DNA of 64,000 nt from Siphonodentalium dalli (GCA_032622095.1 CP136062.1:37324918-37388917), one strand, 5' to 3'. Shown: positions 1-12,392, counted from the first letter of the stretch. Numbers and translations are program-made. The notes: a model not told the origin generated them from the letters alone.

Positions 1-118
1 CATTTTGAATTTGAATTCCGTCAGCGAGATACTGGTAGCCCGTTTATTCTATACACACACATATATTCATAAAACATTACGAATAGACATATTACAATTT
101 TGCTGGTGGTCGGCCGCA

Positions 119-300
119 AGCCTGAGTTTAGTGTGCCTGTCATTTGCAGAATGAGGTTCCCAGAGGGTGAATTTAGTGGTGCAATCCCACATAGAGGGCT
201 AGCATCACTAAATTCACCCTCTATGGACCTCATGCTGCTTAGGCCTCATCTTCTCTGTCATTTGCAGAATGAGGTCGCCATAGGGTGAATTTAGTGACGC
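119..300. mobile_element. CAAGCC-end hairpin element, partial
   Basis: CAAGCCTGAGTTTAGTGTGC then GAGGTTCCCAGAGGGTGAAT hairpin; duplicated at 11220-11405. Right end not found. Confidence 0.7.
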
Positions 301-553
301 TATCCCGCCACAGGTATTTGGCACAATGGACCCCACCTCCCCAAAGACATATATATTAATATTAGACAAAGTAACTATCAGATGACCCAAATTATCAAGC
401 TGTGGCTAAAATATTTGAAAATGCATTTTTATACCAAATATATTGACATCAATGTTATTGTCTTATGGTTTCCATTTGTAAATACATGTATAATGGTCGG
501 GGAAAATGATTGTAAAATGAAGATACTTGAATATTATAACACAGTGATAATAC

Positions 554-692
554 AGACAAGCCTTGAAATAGGTGTCTGTCATTTGCAGAATGAGGTCCCC
601 AGAGGGAGAATTTGGTGATGCTAGCCCACTATGCGTGGTAGCATCACTAAATTCACCCTCTGGGGACACTATTTCAAGGCTTGAGACCCACA
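554..692. mobile_element. CAAGCC-end hairpin element, small copy
   Basis: CAAGCCTTGAAATAGGTGTC to TATTTCAAGGCTTG; counterpart at 11650-11800. Right arm shortened relative to copy 2. Confidence 0.75.
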
Positions 693-884
693 TAGAACTG
701 CAAGGTGGAGTATTTTGTGTGCATGTGTATTTGGAACATGAGTATTAATATGAGTATATCTCGTTGGATGACAAATTTTATGAAGATGTGTAATGTCAGA
801 TCTCACACAACCTGAATTCAACCGATGTCAAACTATCGTAGTTGAAATCAGGCTGTCGTTGTGATTTTGGTTGACTGTAAGAGT

Positions 885-1148
885 TTAACCCTTCCGTGAC
901 TGGAGCTTTCTGAAATTTTGTGAAAACTTAGTGCCAATGCATTCTCTTATATATGCGAGTCTCCCATAGGGAGCCTCGCATATATACAAGAATACATTGG
1001 CCTAACACTATTTACTTTGACCTTGTAAGCCAGTAGATTATATTATATATGATAGGCTCCCTATGGGAGACTTTCACATATAAGAGAATGCACTGGCACA
1101 GGATTTTTAATGCTGCACCAGCGCAGCTCCCCATCATGAAAGGGTTAA
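885..1148. mobile_element. piggyBac-like MITE, TTAA-flanked
   Basis: TTAA then CCCTTCCGTGACTGGAGC; right end CATGAAAGGG then TTAA. Interior holds CATTCTCTTATATATGCGAG hairpins. Lies in duplication copy 1; counterpart at 12393-12656. Confidence 0.8.
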
Positions 1149-1953
1149 GAAAGTGAAAAATTAGAGAAATGAAAAAAAGTTTGTTTGTTTTCGTTCTGCC
1201 TATAGACATACACGGTTATGCTGTTGAGCCCCAGTCAGTGTATATTTTCAATTTTAAATTAATATATATTAAACAAATTTATTCCTGATTGAACTGAGAT
1301 TGTGTCTTGTTTTTTTTATGTCCTCATGCAGCCATATCGGCTGTTGGTGAACTGATAATGTGTCCTGAGCTTTCCAATTAATGGCAAGAAGCCATATTTT
1401 CGACTAAAACCTGAAAAGTTACCCATAATTGTGCTGTGGTTAATATCATAAGCAGACGACCGATAAATAGAAGTACAGAAGGAGACCTATTTATTGAGGG
1501 AAATGTTTAGATAATTATGACATTTTATTATCTAATTAATAACAACTTATTATCTGAACATTTCTTATGGGATAACTACTCATCAATGATGCTTCAGTAT
1601 AGAAAGGGTTAAACTATTTATCTGAACATTTCCTATGTGATAACTAATCATCAAAGATGCTTTAGTGTAGAAATGGTTAATATAGCTTTTGATCATGGGA
1701 CTAACACCCCCCCCCCCCCCCCCCCCAATTCTTTATCCACTAATTTATTACAGAGGAAATCCCACCTTCACTGTGCACATAGTATAGACGGTGGCAATTC
1801 ACTAAGAATTGAACTAATCCAATAAGGGGAATGGGAGTATTCAGGACAGTTATAACACATTTATATATCTAAATATATAATTTAATAAATTAGTCACTAC
1901 TACAATCAATATCCAAATAATACTTAAAATCATCAAAGTAGCAAAAAATATCT

Positions 1954-2179
1954 TTAACCCTTTGAGTGCCAGGTCCGATTTTTGTATCGACCCATATACC
2001 CTGTGCCAATGCATTCTCTTATATATGAGAGTCGACCATAGGTCGCCTCGCATATATAAGAGAATGCATTGGCCTAAACCCAATAAAAAAAATAAATTCA
2101 TTTTTTTATTTTTTTTAGGGCACTTTACAGACCATAAATTAGGGCCGATGAGATCGGCCCCTGGCACTAAAAGGGTTAA
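1954..2179. mobile_element. piggyBac-like MITE with a paralogous empty site
   Basis: TTAA-CCCTTTGAGTGCCAGG ... CCTGGCACTAAAAGGG-TTAA. The duplicate copy at about 15089 reads TATCTTTAAGCAATTAATC with a single TTAA and no insert, showing both the insertion and the TTAA duplication. Confidence 0.93.
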
Positions 2180-2232
2180 GCAATTAATCAAAGAAAATAT
2201 ATAAAGAAAATATGTAAAACATATTGCATATG

Positions 2233-2790
2233 GATCTGCAAGCCTGGAAATAGTGTCTGACAGAATGAGGTCCCCAGAGGGTGATGGGCAAGAGTAACCA
2301 AATTCAGTGAGGTCCCCAGAGGGTGACGGGCTAGAGTAACCAAATTCAGTGAGGTCCCCAGAGGGTGACGGGCAAGAGTAACCAAATTCAGTGCTGAGGT
2401 CCCCAGAGGGTGACGGGCAAGAGTAACCAAATTCAGTGTGGTCCCCAGAGGGTGACGGGCAAGAGTAACCAAATTCACCCTCTGGGGACCTCATTCTGCT
2501 GATGCTTCAACTGCTCGGGGGACTCGGGATAAGATTGAAGTTCCCCAGTTGAATGTTGGTGATGTTTGCCCATTAGTCACCTCGATTATGCATTTTATCT
2601 TCTGCAAATTAGGGGATATAGAAACTGTACTGAAAAAGTAACTAAAATGTTATGTTAATATGAGACTATAGATACTTCCCAGAAGATGAGGCCTAAGCAA
2701 AATGATACTAGCCAGTTGTGTAAATTCACCCTCAGGAGACCTCATTCTGCAAATTTCAGACACACTATTTCCAGGCTCATAAACCTGCCA
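2233..2790. mobile_element. CAAGCC-end element with internal 44-bp tandem units
   Basis: GCAAGCCTGGAAATAGTGTC, then five tandem units of GAGGTCCCCAGAGGGTGACG plus GGCAAGAGTAACCAAATTCA at 2268-2490, then the family's spacer and closing arm. The duplicate copy at 15168-15880 has four units. Confidence 0.85.
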
Positions 2791-2815
2791 CACACAACTA
2801 AGACTAGTATTGTAG

Positions 2816-3455
2816 CTACTAGTGCGTGAAGGTTTTTCAGTTTTTTCGGTTCAGTTTCGTTATATAATAAGTGCTAAGTGCAGCAAATAAAAGAGGTAGA
2901 ATTAAATTATATAATAAACTAGAGGACAGCCCGTCAAAAATGACAGGTGCAAGATGACCTGCAGGAACATTGTGTGAAGAATTAGTTTAAGGTGATACTA
3001 AACATTCTTTATTGCTAATTATTAGTGCCTCTAAGTCATTTGAGGACAATGCAGCTATCCCGCGACATTTCCCATTTCATGTTGCCTCTGTGCACCAATT
3101 TTCTCACATAATTTCTGAGCTGGTAATAAACGCTCTTTAATATTTTAATCATGCAATTTATCAGTCCGACATGCAGGAAAATATCATCGCTAAACTGCTG
3201 ATAATGATATAAATTAAGCTGGCAAATGGTGCACGGAGTTTGTATGGAATTTATGACGAAAGCCGCTGAAACCACATATTCGCTTTAGAGAAGGTACGCA
3301 TTAATTACATCAGTAAAAATACCGCTTTGACAATCTTTGGGAAACAGGTTATATCTAAGGTTGTCTTGTACCTATTGGCCTGAAATTTTGCATGTCGTAT
3401 TCTAAGATGTGCCTCAGGAGTTACTTAAAATGCATCACACAATCAAACCAAGTTC
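2816..3455. other. No gene seen
   Basis: AT-rich intergenic sequence; a small minus frame at 3036-3275 has no support. Confidence 0.6.
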
Positions 3456-3708
3456 TTAACCTTTCCATGACTGGAGCTTCCTGAAATTTTGCAAAAAACC
3501 TATGCCAATGTATTCTGTTATATATTCGTAGGGAGCGTCGCATATATTAGAAAATGCATTGGCCTAACAATATTTACCTTGACCTTGTAAGCCAGTGCAT
3601 TCTCTTATATATGCGAAGCTCCCTATGGCAGACTCCATATACAAGAGAATGCACTGGCACATGATCTTTAATGCTGAACCAGCACAGCTCCCATCATGAA
3701 AGGGTTAA
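3456..3708. mobile_element. piggyBac-like MITE, TTAA-flanked
   Basis: Begins TTAA-CCTTTCCATGACTGGAGC and ends CCCATCATGAAAGGG-TTAA, same family as 885-1148, about 253 bp. Confidence 0.8.
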
Positions 3709-3776
3709 CAAAGATGAAGATAAATAGGAATCACAGGATTGGCTGTAAATTCTGACAAACATCAGTCTAACAGGGA

Positions 3777-4320
3777 AGCCTGAGTTTAGTGTGTCTGTCA
3801 TTTGCAGAATGAGGTCCCCAGAGGGTGAATTTAGTGACGCTATCCCGCATAGTGGGCTAGCATCACCAAATTCACCCTCCGGGGACCTCATTCTGCATGG
3901 CCTCATCTGCTATTGGAGACATAAGACTCAGATTGAAGTTCCCAAATGGTGAATATTCTGATGTACACCCATTGGGAACCTCGATTATGCAATATGTCAT
4001 CTGCCAATTTGGGGATATAGAGAAACTAAACTAAAAAAGAAATAGAAGCTATGTGAAGAAGTTCTATAGAAGTTTGATAATAAAGAAACATTCCAGAGAA
4101 GATGAGGCCTAAGCAGAATGAGGTCCCCAGAGGGTGAATTTAGTGATGCTATCCTGCATAACGGGCTAGCATCACTAAATTCACCCTCTGGGGACCTAAT
4201 TCTGCTAAGGCCCTCAACTGCTATGGCAGACCTAGGATCAGATTGAAGTTCCCCAGTTGAAGTTGGTGATGTTCACCCATTGGGCACCTCGATTATGAAT
4301 TATATCTTCTGCAAATTAGT
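3777..4320. mobile_element. CAAGCC-end element, partial
   Basis: GAAGCCTGAGTTTAGTGTGT hairpin, family spacer, second hairpin at 4120-4205, then second spacer; no right terminus. Confidence 0.7.
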
Positions 4321-5196
4321 TGGTGTGGTAATCTTGTACTGCGCATTTGTTTGAAAGGGTTCGAAGGTATGAGAAATTTGTTATTCGTGATGATATTGAC
4401 TATAGCTATATATTTGTGTTAATTACTTTGATTAAATTGAAGGTAATTGTTGATTAGCAGTGGTGTGTGTTTTGGAACTATTTTGTTGATGGCGGTGATT
4501 AGAGTTGTGGATTTGTGGGCGTGGCTAAAGGTCGTAGCCTCTAAGAGTTCATTTCGCACAGCGTTGAGTTTAGATACTTAAAAACCGATTTCGGGGCTGA
4601 AAAATTCGATTTCCATCAAGTCATGTATGCTCTGATCGATGGAATAATCGTTTTAACACCAAACGACATAGAAACGCTTATTTGGAAAAAAACATGTCAT
4701 ACGTCAATCAACCGAGATGATGGCCAAAATGGTGCACCTATCTAGTTAATATTTTTTTTATGTATATTATATAGTTTATTTAATTCAGGCTCAAATGGCC
4801 CATATGACAGTAGTATCAATTATATGTAATACAGAATGTCTTTCCAATGTTTGAAAAGATAAGATTCATAAAATAAATCGGAATTTCATGCAAAATTGTA
4901 CTGTCAGATTCAGTCACACGTTCTCTCAGACCATACACACTCTTTATTATCAACATAGGAACAGAGCTCACAAACATCTCCATGCATACCCCATAAACTT
5001 CCTATAGGCATTGTTATAACATACAATTATGGGTGAAATTTTCCCACAAAGTACAACAATATAATGATGAAATATAAGATGAAAAAGATGGCGTTTTACA
5101 TCAAATGAGCACTTGTAAAAAAAATTCATGAGGATATTGGAACGGGAACAAATTGATCTATATTGCCTCATAATATCATCATCAAACGAACGCGAG
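4321..5196. other. No gene seen
   Basis: AT-rich intergenic sequence without recognisable repeats. Confidence 0.6.
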
Positions 5197-5450
5197 TTGA
5201 TTGATTGATTTTATTTGGTACAGAGTACCAGGGATAACACAAGAAAGTCTAGCACGCGCTGTTCGGGAGGGTCGTTTCTTGAAGTATCCATCCAGGCACA
5301 CTTTCTGACTCAGACAGGCACACTCAGCCAGTTTTGCGATTTTGTTCCATCCACCGGGATTCGAACTGACGGCCCGGTGGTCGTAGAGCAATTGTCAGTC
5401 ACTGGTGCAGAAGGGTTATTTCACTTTACCGACTGCGCTAACGGAGCTCT
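5197..5450 (-). mobile_element. tRNA-derived SINE 1
   Basis: On the minus strand a Pol III A box (TAGCGCAGTCGG, 5429-5440) and B box (GTTCGAATCCC, 5356-5366) with tRNA-like spacing for a loop-extended head, a ~150-bp body, and a tail AAAATCAATCAATCAA at 5197-5212. Confidence 0.82.
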
Positions 5451-5829
5451 CTATAATGATGTTGATGGCTAAATATGGGGAATTTACTTGTACATGTGTC
5501 AGTAATTATTAAATTGAGTACCGGTATATTACTGACCCCCCCCCCCCCCACATTAATAGTTACTTGTTATGTAAATTGTTTATCCTCATGCAACGTCACG
5601 TCAAATGCGTTGCATGTATACCTTGGTTAATAAACTGCTTTACTCGTATTTAAATGAGGGAAAAATAGTTGGACTCTCAAGTTTATCTAAACTACAGTCC
5701 ATAGGTAAAACATAGGTTCGAACGGAAGCAATTGATTTTAAAATTGATTTCAGTTTTGTCATCATTCTGCTTTTCTAATAAATTGGTTATTGTAAACGTC
5801 ATCCAATTTAGAAAATTATAAGTGGGTTA

Positions 5830-7136
5830 TAAGTTGCACTTTTTTAGTACAGTGTGCGTGGCACTTTTTGGTACATTGTGCGCTATAACTGGGCGAGGCA
5901 CATTTTGTACAGTGTGCGTTATAAGTGAGAGTGGCACTTTTTGGTACAGTGTGCATAATAAGTGGGCGTTTTCAAAGTGGGCGATGACAAAAACAAATTT
6001 CAGCGCCACGCTTCGCTCGGACTACGTAATGAAGATGCGCAAACTTTGACTCGCAAAGTAACCCGGCCAACGGAGAGGTAGCGTGCGGGTGGGTTCAGAC
6101 TTTTGGAAAATCCCTCCGTAAATGGCTGTATTTGAGTGCGGCATCACCAAGCTATTTTTGGTATCGTATGTTGGCGGACGACAATTTTTTTTTTCATTGC
6201 CTCGCTTTGCTCTGACTATGTAGTGAAGATGCGCAAACTTTGACCACTGTACTCTCAAAGTAACCCGGCCATCAGAGAGATATAGTGTGCGGGTGGGTTC
6301 AGACTTTTGGAAAATTCCTCCGTAAATGGCTGTATTTGAGTGCTGCATCACTAAGCTATTTTTGTTATAGTATGTTAGCGGACAAAAAAAAATAAGTGGG
6401 TGTGGCACTTTTTGGTACAATTTGTGTCATAATTGAGCATGGCATTTTTAGGTACAGTGCGTTAAAAGCGGGCGTTGCACTTTTTAGTACACTTTTTGGT
6501 ACAGTGTGCGTTAAAATTGGGCGCGACACTTTTTGGTACAGTGTGCGTTAAAAGTGCGCATGGCACTTTCTGGTACATTGTGCGTTAAAAGTGGGCCTGG
6601 GACCTTTTAGTACACTTTTTGGTACACTGCATTAAAAGTGGGCGTGGCACTTTTTAGTACATTTTAGTACAGTGTGCGTTAAAAGTGGACGTGGCAATTT
6701 TTGGTACACTTTCTGGTACAGTGTGTGTTAAAAGTGGGCGTGGCACTTTTTAGTACACATTTTAGTACAGTGTGCATTAAAAGTGGGCGTGGCAATTTTG
6801 GTACACTTTTTGGTACAGTGTGCGCTAAAAGTGGGCGTGGCACTTTTTGGGACACTACACTTTTTTTGTACAGTGTGCATTAAAAGTGGGCGTGGCACTT
6901 TTTGGTACACTTTTTGGTACAGTGTGCGTTAAAAGTGTGCGTGGCACTATTTGGTACAGTGTGCGTTAAAAGTTAGCGTGGTACTTTTTGGTACAGTGTA
7001 CGTCAAATGTGGGCGTGGCACTTTTTGGTACAATGTGCGTTAAAAGTGGGCGTGGTACTTTTTGGTACATTGTGTGTTAAAAGTGGGCGTGGCACTTTTT
7101 GGTACAATGTGCGTTAAAAGTGGGCGTGGCACTTTT
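5830..7136 (+). repeat. Minisatellite array, plus orientation
   Basis: Units of ~37-60 bp built from GTGCGTTAAAAGTGGGCGTG and GCACTTTTTGGTACA, with optional extra GGTACACTTTTT steps. Interrupted at 6010-6380 by two copies of a ~190-bp unit (GTAACCCGGCCA, TTCAGACTTTTGGAAAAT). Confidence 0.93.
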
Positions 7137-7515
7137 ACGCCCACTTTTAACGCACACTGTACCAAAAAGTGCCACGCCCACATTTAACGCACACTGTACC
7201 AAAAAGTGTACCAAAAAGTGCCACACCCACTTTTAGCGCACACTGTACCAAAAAGTGCCACTCCCACTTTTAGCGCACACTGTACCAAAAAGTGCCACGC
7301 CCACTTTTAGCGCACACTGTACCAATAAGTGTACCAAAAAGTGTACAAAAAAGTGCCACGCCCACTTTTAGAGCACACTGTACCAAAAAGTGCCACGCCA
7401 ACATTTTACGCACACTGTACCAAAAAGTGTATCAAAAAGTGCCACGCCCACTTTTAGCGCACACTGTACCAAAAAGTGTACCAAAAAGTGCCACGCCCAC
7501 TTTTAGCGGCACACT
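7137..7515 (-). repeat. Minisatellite array, inverted continuation
   Basis: The same unit in reverse (GTACCAAAAAGTGCCACGCC), starting exactly where the plus array ends; the junction at ~7136 is a perfect palindrome centre. Confidence 0.93.
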
Positions 7516-7539
7516 TTAGGACAAGAAAAACTTCAAATA

Positions 7540-7667
7540 CAGGAATGCTCTAATTAATCGACTCCTTTAACCACATGAATGGCAACAAGCCATATTTCCG
7601 ACTAAATCCTGAAAAGTTACCCATAATTCTGCTGTGGTTAAGAAGTCGATTGTTTTGGGCATTACTG
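7540..7667. mobile_element. Pogo-like MITE, internally deleted
   Basis: TA-CAGGAATGCTCTAATTAATC ... GGGCATTACTG-TA; most of the left arm is missing, leaving the GGCAACAAGCCATATTTCC arm. Confidence 0.8.
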
Positions 7668-7909
7668 TAGGAACCCACATTTGACTACCGGTATTATATA
7701 GTAAATATAACAACACATATAAACTGACAATTACTCAGTCCTTCCCATGAGGAAAACACAGCGAGAGCATTTATTTGCTCCCGCAATTCAGAATGAAAGT
7801 GTCAATGACACTGTAGCTCAACTTAGGTAGGGGAATAATTTAATGGTTGACAGTAAATGGAGGAATAGGAAAGGTGCTAATTGAAATGTCTAAGTAAGAC
7901 TAGATGTAC

Positions 7910-10290
7910 ATGTCAATATCAACATTCATGACAGGTTTCATAATGATCGGATCAGGGATGTGGTGATTATGGTGTGCCAAAGGATTTAGTGATGCAAAGA
8001 GTAAATTCTAAAATGGCCACCGGCAGCCATGTTTTTTTCCGAATTACCCCAAAATGACCTGTTCCCATCTACAGCCTTTACAAATCTCATAATGATCTGA
8101 TCAAAGATACGACCTGTAGCCTGTGCCAAAGGATTTAGTCATGCAAAGAGTAAAATCCAAGATGACTGCTGGCCTGACCTGTGGCCCGTGCTGATAGATT
8201 GAATTTTGAAAACAAAGATGGCTGCTGGCGGCCATGTTTTTTGTCCGATTGACCCAAAAATGACTCGTTTCCCATCTACATGTCAATATTAACATCCATG
8301 ACAAATTTCATGATGATCAGACTAAAGGTACGACCTGTAGCCCGTGCTAAAGGATTTTGTCATACAAAGAGTAAATCCAAGATGGCTGCTGGCGGCCATG
8401 TTTTTGGGCCGAATGAACCCAAAATTACTCGTTCCCATCTACATGTCAATATTAACATCCATGACAAATTTCATGATGATCAGACGAACAATGCGACCTG
8501 TGGCCCGTGCTAATGGATTGAATTTTGAAAACAAAGATGGCCACTGGCGGCCATGTTTTTTGTCCAAAGGACCCCAAAATGACTTGTTCCCATCTACATT
8601 CCAATTTCAACAGCCATGACACATTTCATGATGATCAGACTAAAGGTACGACCTGTAGCCCATGCTAAAGGATTTAGTCATACTAAGAGTAAAATCCAAG
8701 ATGGCTGCTGGCGGCCATGTTTTTTGCCCGATTGACCCCAAAATAACTCGTTCCCATCTACATTCCAATTTCAACAGCCATGACAAATTTCATGATGATC
8801 AGGCTAAAGGTACGACCTGTAGCCCGTGCTAAAGGATTTAGTCATACAAAGAGTAAAATCCAAGATGGCTGCTGGCGGCCATGTTTTTTGCCCAAATGAC
8901 CCAAAAATGACTCGTTCCCATCTACATGTCATTTGTTAACATCCATGACAAATTTTATGATGATCAGACTAAAGGTACGACCTGTAGCCCGTGCTAAAGG
9001 ATTTAGTCATACAAAGAGTAAAATCGAAGATGGCTGCTGGCGGCCATGTTTTTGGGCCGAATGAACCCAAAATTACTCGTTCCCATCTACATGTCAATAT
9101 TAACATCCATGACGAATTTCATGATGATCAGACGAACAATTTGACTTGTGGCCCGTGCTAATGGATTGAATTTTGAAAACAAAGATGGCTGCTGGCGGCC
9201 ATGTTTTTTGTCCAATTGACCCAAAAATGACTCGTTCCCATCTACATTCCAATTTCAACAGCCATGACAAATTTCATGATGATCAGACTAAAGGTACGAC
9301 CTGTAGCCCGTGCTAAAGGATTTAGTCATACAAAGAGTAGAATCCAAGATGGCTGCTGGCGGCCATGTTTTTTGGACGAATGACCCAAAAATTACTCGTT
9401 CCCATCTACATGTCATTGTTAACATCCATGACAAATTTTATGATGATACGATCAATGGTACGATCTGTAGCCTGTGCTAAAGGATTTAGTCATGCAAAGA
9501 GTAAAATCCAAGATGGCTGCTGGCGGCCATGTTTTTTGGCTGAATGACCCCAAAATTACTCATTCCCATCTACATGTCAATATTAACATCCATGACAAAT
9601 TTCATGACGATCAGACGAACAGTACGGCATGTAGCCGTGTTAATGGATTGAATTTTGAAATCCAAGAATGCCGCTGGCGGCCATGTTTTTTTTCCGAATG
9701 CCCCCAAAATGACTCGTTCCCATCTACATTCCAATTTCAATAGCCATGACAAATTTCATGATGATCAGACTAAAGGTACGACCTGTAGCCCGTGCTAAAG
9801 GATTTAGTCATACAAAGAGTAAAATCCAAGATGGCTGCTGGCGGCCATGTTTTTTGCCCGAATGACCCAAAAATGACTCGTTTCCCATCTACATGTCATT
9901 GTTAACATCCTTGACAAATTTTATGATGATCAGACTAAAGGTACGACCTGTAGCCCGTGCTAAAGGATTTAGTCATGCAAAGAGTAAAATCCAAGATGGC
10001 TGCTGGCGGCCATGTTTTTTGGCTGAATGACCCCAAAATAACTCGTTCCCATCTACATGTCAATATTAACATCCATGACAAATTTCATAACGATCAGACG
10101 AACAGTACTGCCTGTAGCCCGTGCTAATGGATTGAATTTTGAAATCCAAGATGGCCGATGGCAGCCATGTTTTTTTTCCGAATGACCCCAAAATGACTCG
10201 TTCCCATCTACATGTCAATGTCAAGAGCTATGACAAATATATTTTATAATGATCCGATTAAAGATACGACCTGTAGCCCGTGCTAAAGGA
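7910..10290 (+). repeat. Tandem array of 155-167-bp units, about 14 copies
   Basis: Each unit has CCAAGATGGCTGCTGGCGGC, CATGTTTTT, GACTCGTTCCCATCTACAT and GATGATCAGAC. Two unit subtypes alternate (GTCATACAAAGAGTAAAATC or GGATTGAATTTTGAAAAC). It ends in a tail at 10290-10380 with a GGACGACGGATACC run and a GCTCAAACTTTAC / GTAAAGTTGAGC hairpin, so it is probably an amplified retroposon 3' region. Confidence 0.93.
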
Positions 10291-10380
10291 AATTGTTGAC
10301 GCATCACACACGCACACACGGACGACGGATACCAAGCCATGGCAATAGCTCAAACTTTACAAAGTAAAGTTGAGCTAAAA
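10290..10380 (+). mobile_element. Retroposon-like 3' tail with hairpin
   Basis: CACACACGGACGACGGATAC, then GCAATAGCTCAAACTTTAC pairing with GTAAAGTTGAGC and ending AAAA. Tails of this form are frequent in molluscan genomes as far as I recall. Confidence 0.6.
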
Positions 10381-10773
10381 ATGGTGTAATATTGCACCCA
10401 TAATACAATCGCTTTTGTCAAACAAAATGTCATTGTACAATAGAACTATGTCCAGTTACACTTTCATATGCCCATAATTGAACTGAGACGGGAAAGGATC
10501 TAAATAAATCTTAAATAGTTCAATATTGAATCAATGATTGCAGTCACCAATTTTGACAAGAGGGGCGAGTGCGAATTTTAGTACGCGTGAATTATAAGCG
10601 CATACGGGTGCGAGAGCAATTGCTCCCATCTCCTGGGAAGGACTGATTATTGATTTTAGCTTCTGAGAATTTCCCCACTATTCTGACCTATTCGATTTCT
10701 CTACCCAATCATAATTAAGTAGGTCAATTTGACTTAAACCATTCAGAATAATATAATCAGGCTTGTGAAAGTA
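10381..10773. other. No gene seen
   Basis: Intergenic; nothing recognisable. Confidence 0.6.
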
Positions 10774-10976
10774 CAGTAATGCTCTAATTAATCGACCTCT
10801 TAACGACGGCAGAATTATGGGTAACTTTTCAGGAAATATGGCTTGTTGCCATTCATCGGAAAGCTCTCGGCGAGAGCTTTCCGATGAATGGCAACAAGCC
10901 ATATTTCCGACTAAATCCTGAAAAGTTACCCATAATTCTGATGTCGTTAAGAGGTCGATTAATTAGAGCATTACTG
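10774..10976. mobile_element. Pogo/Tigger-like palindromic MITE, complete
   Basis: TA-flanked, starting CAGTAATGCTCTAATTAATC and ending in its complement. Almost perfect hairpin with arms of ~100 bp meeting at AAGCTCTCGGCGAGAGCTT. TA duplication and CAGT ends fit Tc1/mariner-pogo elements. Confidence 0.88.
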
Positions 10977-11219
10977 TAACCCATTGTGTATAGAATACAT
11001 TGTTATCACTGAGTTTAGATTCTGGGCCTCAAGCACACATTTTCACATTTCCTAAATATGTTTTCCCCAATTGCTATATACATTGAATATGCCTGCTCAC
11101 GACATTTTGAATTTGAATTCCGTCAGCGAAATGCTGGTAGCCCGTTTATTCTATACACACACATATATTCATAAAACATTACGAATAGACATATTACAAT
11201 TTTGCTGGTGGTCGGATGC

Positions 11220-11405
11220 AAGCCTGAGTTTAGTGTGCCTGTCATTTGCAGAATGAGGTTTCCAGAGGGTGAATTTAGTGGCGCAATCCCACATAGAGGG
11301 CTAGCATCACTAATTTCACCCTCTTGGGACCTCATACTGCTTAGGCCATATCTTCTGTCATTTGCAGAATGAGGTCGCCATAGGGTGAATTTAGTGACGC
11401 TATCC
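11220..11405. mobile_element. CAAGCC-end hairpin element, copy of 119-300
   Basis: Part of duplication copy 2; same hairpin with a few substitutions. Confidence 0.7.
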
Positions 11406-11651
11406 TGCCACAGGTATTTGGCACAATGGACCCCACCTCCCCAAAGACATATATATTAGACAAAGTAACTATTCGATGACCCAAATTATCAAGTTGTGGC
11501 TAAAATATTTGAAAATGCATTTTTATACCAAATATATTGACATCAATGTTATTGTCTTATGGTTTCCATTTGTAAATACATGTATAATGGTCGGGGCAAA
11601 TGATTGTAAAATGAAGATACTTGAATATTATAACACAGTGATAATACAGAC

Positions 11652-11800
11652 AAGCCTTGAAATAGGGTGTCTGTCATTTGCAGAATGAGGTCCCCAGAGG
11701 GTGAATTTGGTGATGCTAGCCTGCTATGCGTGGTAGCATCACTAAATTCACCCTCTGAGGACCTCATTCTGCAAATGACAGACACACTATTTCAAGGCTT
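11652..11800. mobile_element. CAAGCC-end hairpin element, copy of 554-692
   Basis: CAAGCCTTGAAATAGGGTGT to CACTATTTCAAGGCTTG with both arms complete. Confidence 0.78.
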
Positions 11801-12009
11801 GAGACCCACATAGAACTAACTGCAAGGTGGAGTATTTTGTGTGCATGTGTATTTGGAACATGAGTATTAATATGAGTATATCTCGTTGGATGACAAATTT
11901 ATGAAGATGTGTAATGTCAGATCTCACACAACCTGAATTCAACCGATGTCAAACTATCGTAGTTGAAATCAGGCTGTCATTGTGATTGTGGTTGACTGTA
12001 AGAGTTTAA

Positions 12010-12392
12010 CCCTTTACCCAACAGAATGGCCCTGTGCCAATGCATTCTCTTATTTATGCGAGTCGACCATAGGTCGCCTCGCATATATAAGAGAATGCAT
12101 TGGCTTAACACATTAAAAATTATAAAATTGTTAAAGAATGTAAGAAAAAATGGTAAAAAGTGTTAAAAGGCCAATGCATTTAGGCCAATGCATTCTCTTA
12201 TATATGCGAGGCGACCTATGGTCGACTCGCATATATAAGAGAATGCATTGGCACAGGGCATAACTGTAACTATCACAATGTGGTCAAGGAGCCGGTTCCA
12301 ATGATATCCATATTTGTATGGTTCTATTGAGACAGACCGAAGATATTTTAGGCTGTTGAAGCTTTATTTGGCCGGTTTGTTGGGTAAAGAGT
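12010..12392. mobile_element. TTAA-associated element, absent from duplication copy 1
   Basis: Starts CCCTTTACCCAACAG and ends TGTTGGGTAAAGAGT between TTAA copies; GAGTTTAA is repeated on both sides. Copy 1 at 881-888 has the unfilled site. Interior carries two hairpins of CCAATGCATTCTCTTAT sequence (12036-12104 and 12183-12252). Confidence 0.85.

Larger units (their letters stand above)
1..2815 (+). repeat. Segmental duplication, copy 1 (left end outside window)
   Basis: Collinear and near-identical to 11104-15918 in the same orientation. It differs by single bases and by whole insertions: the TTAA MITE at 1954-2179 is only here. The tandem repeat that fills about 960 bp in copy 2 is represented by about two units at 1545-1690. 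Confidence 0.93.

Noticed and set aside
1850-2494. 214-residue minus frame with GYSCPSPSGDL repeats
   Set aside because: Translation of the 44-bp tandem hairpin units of a transposable element plus AT-rich flank.
6022-6420. 132-residue minus frame
   Set aside because: Two copies of a ~190-bp repeat inside the minisatellite; internal duplication explains the repeated protein segment.
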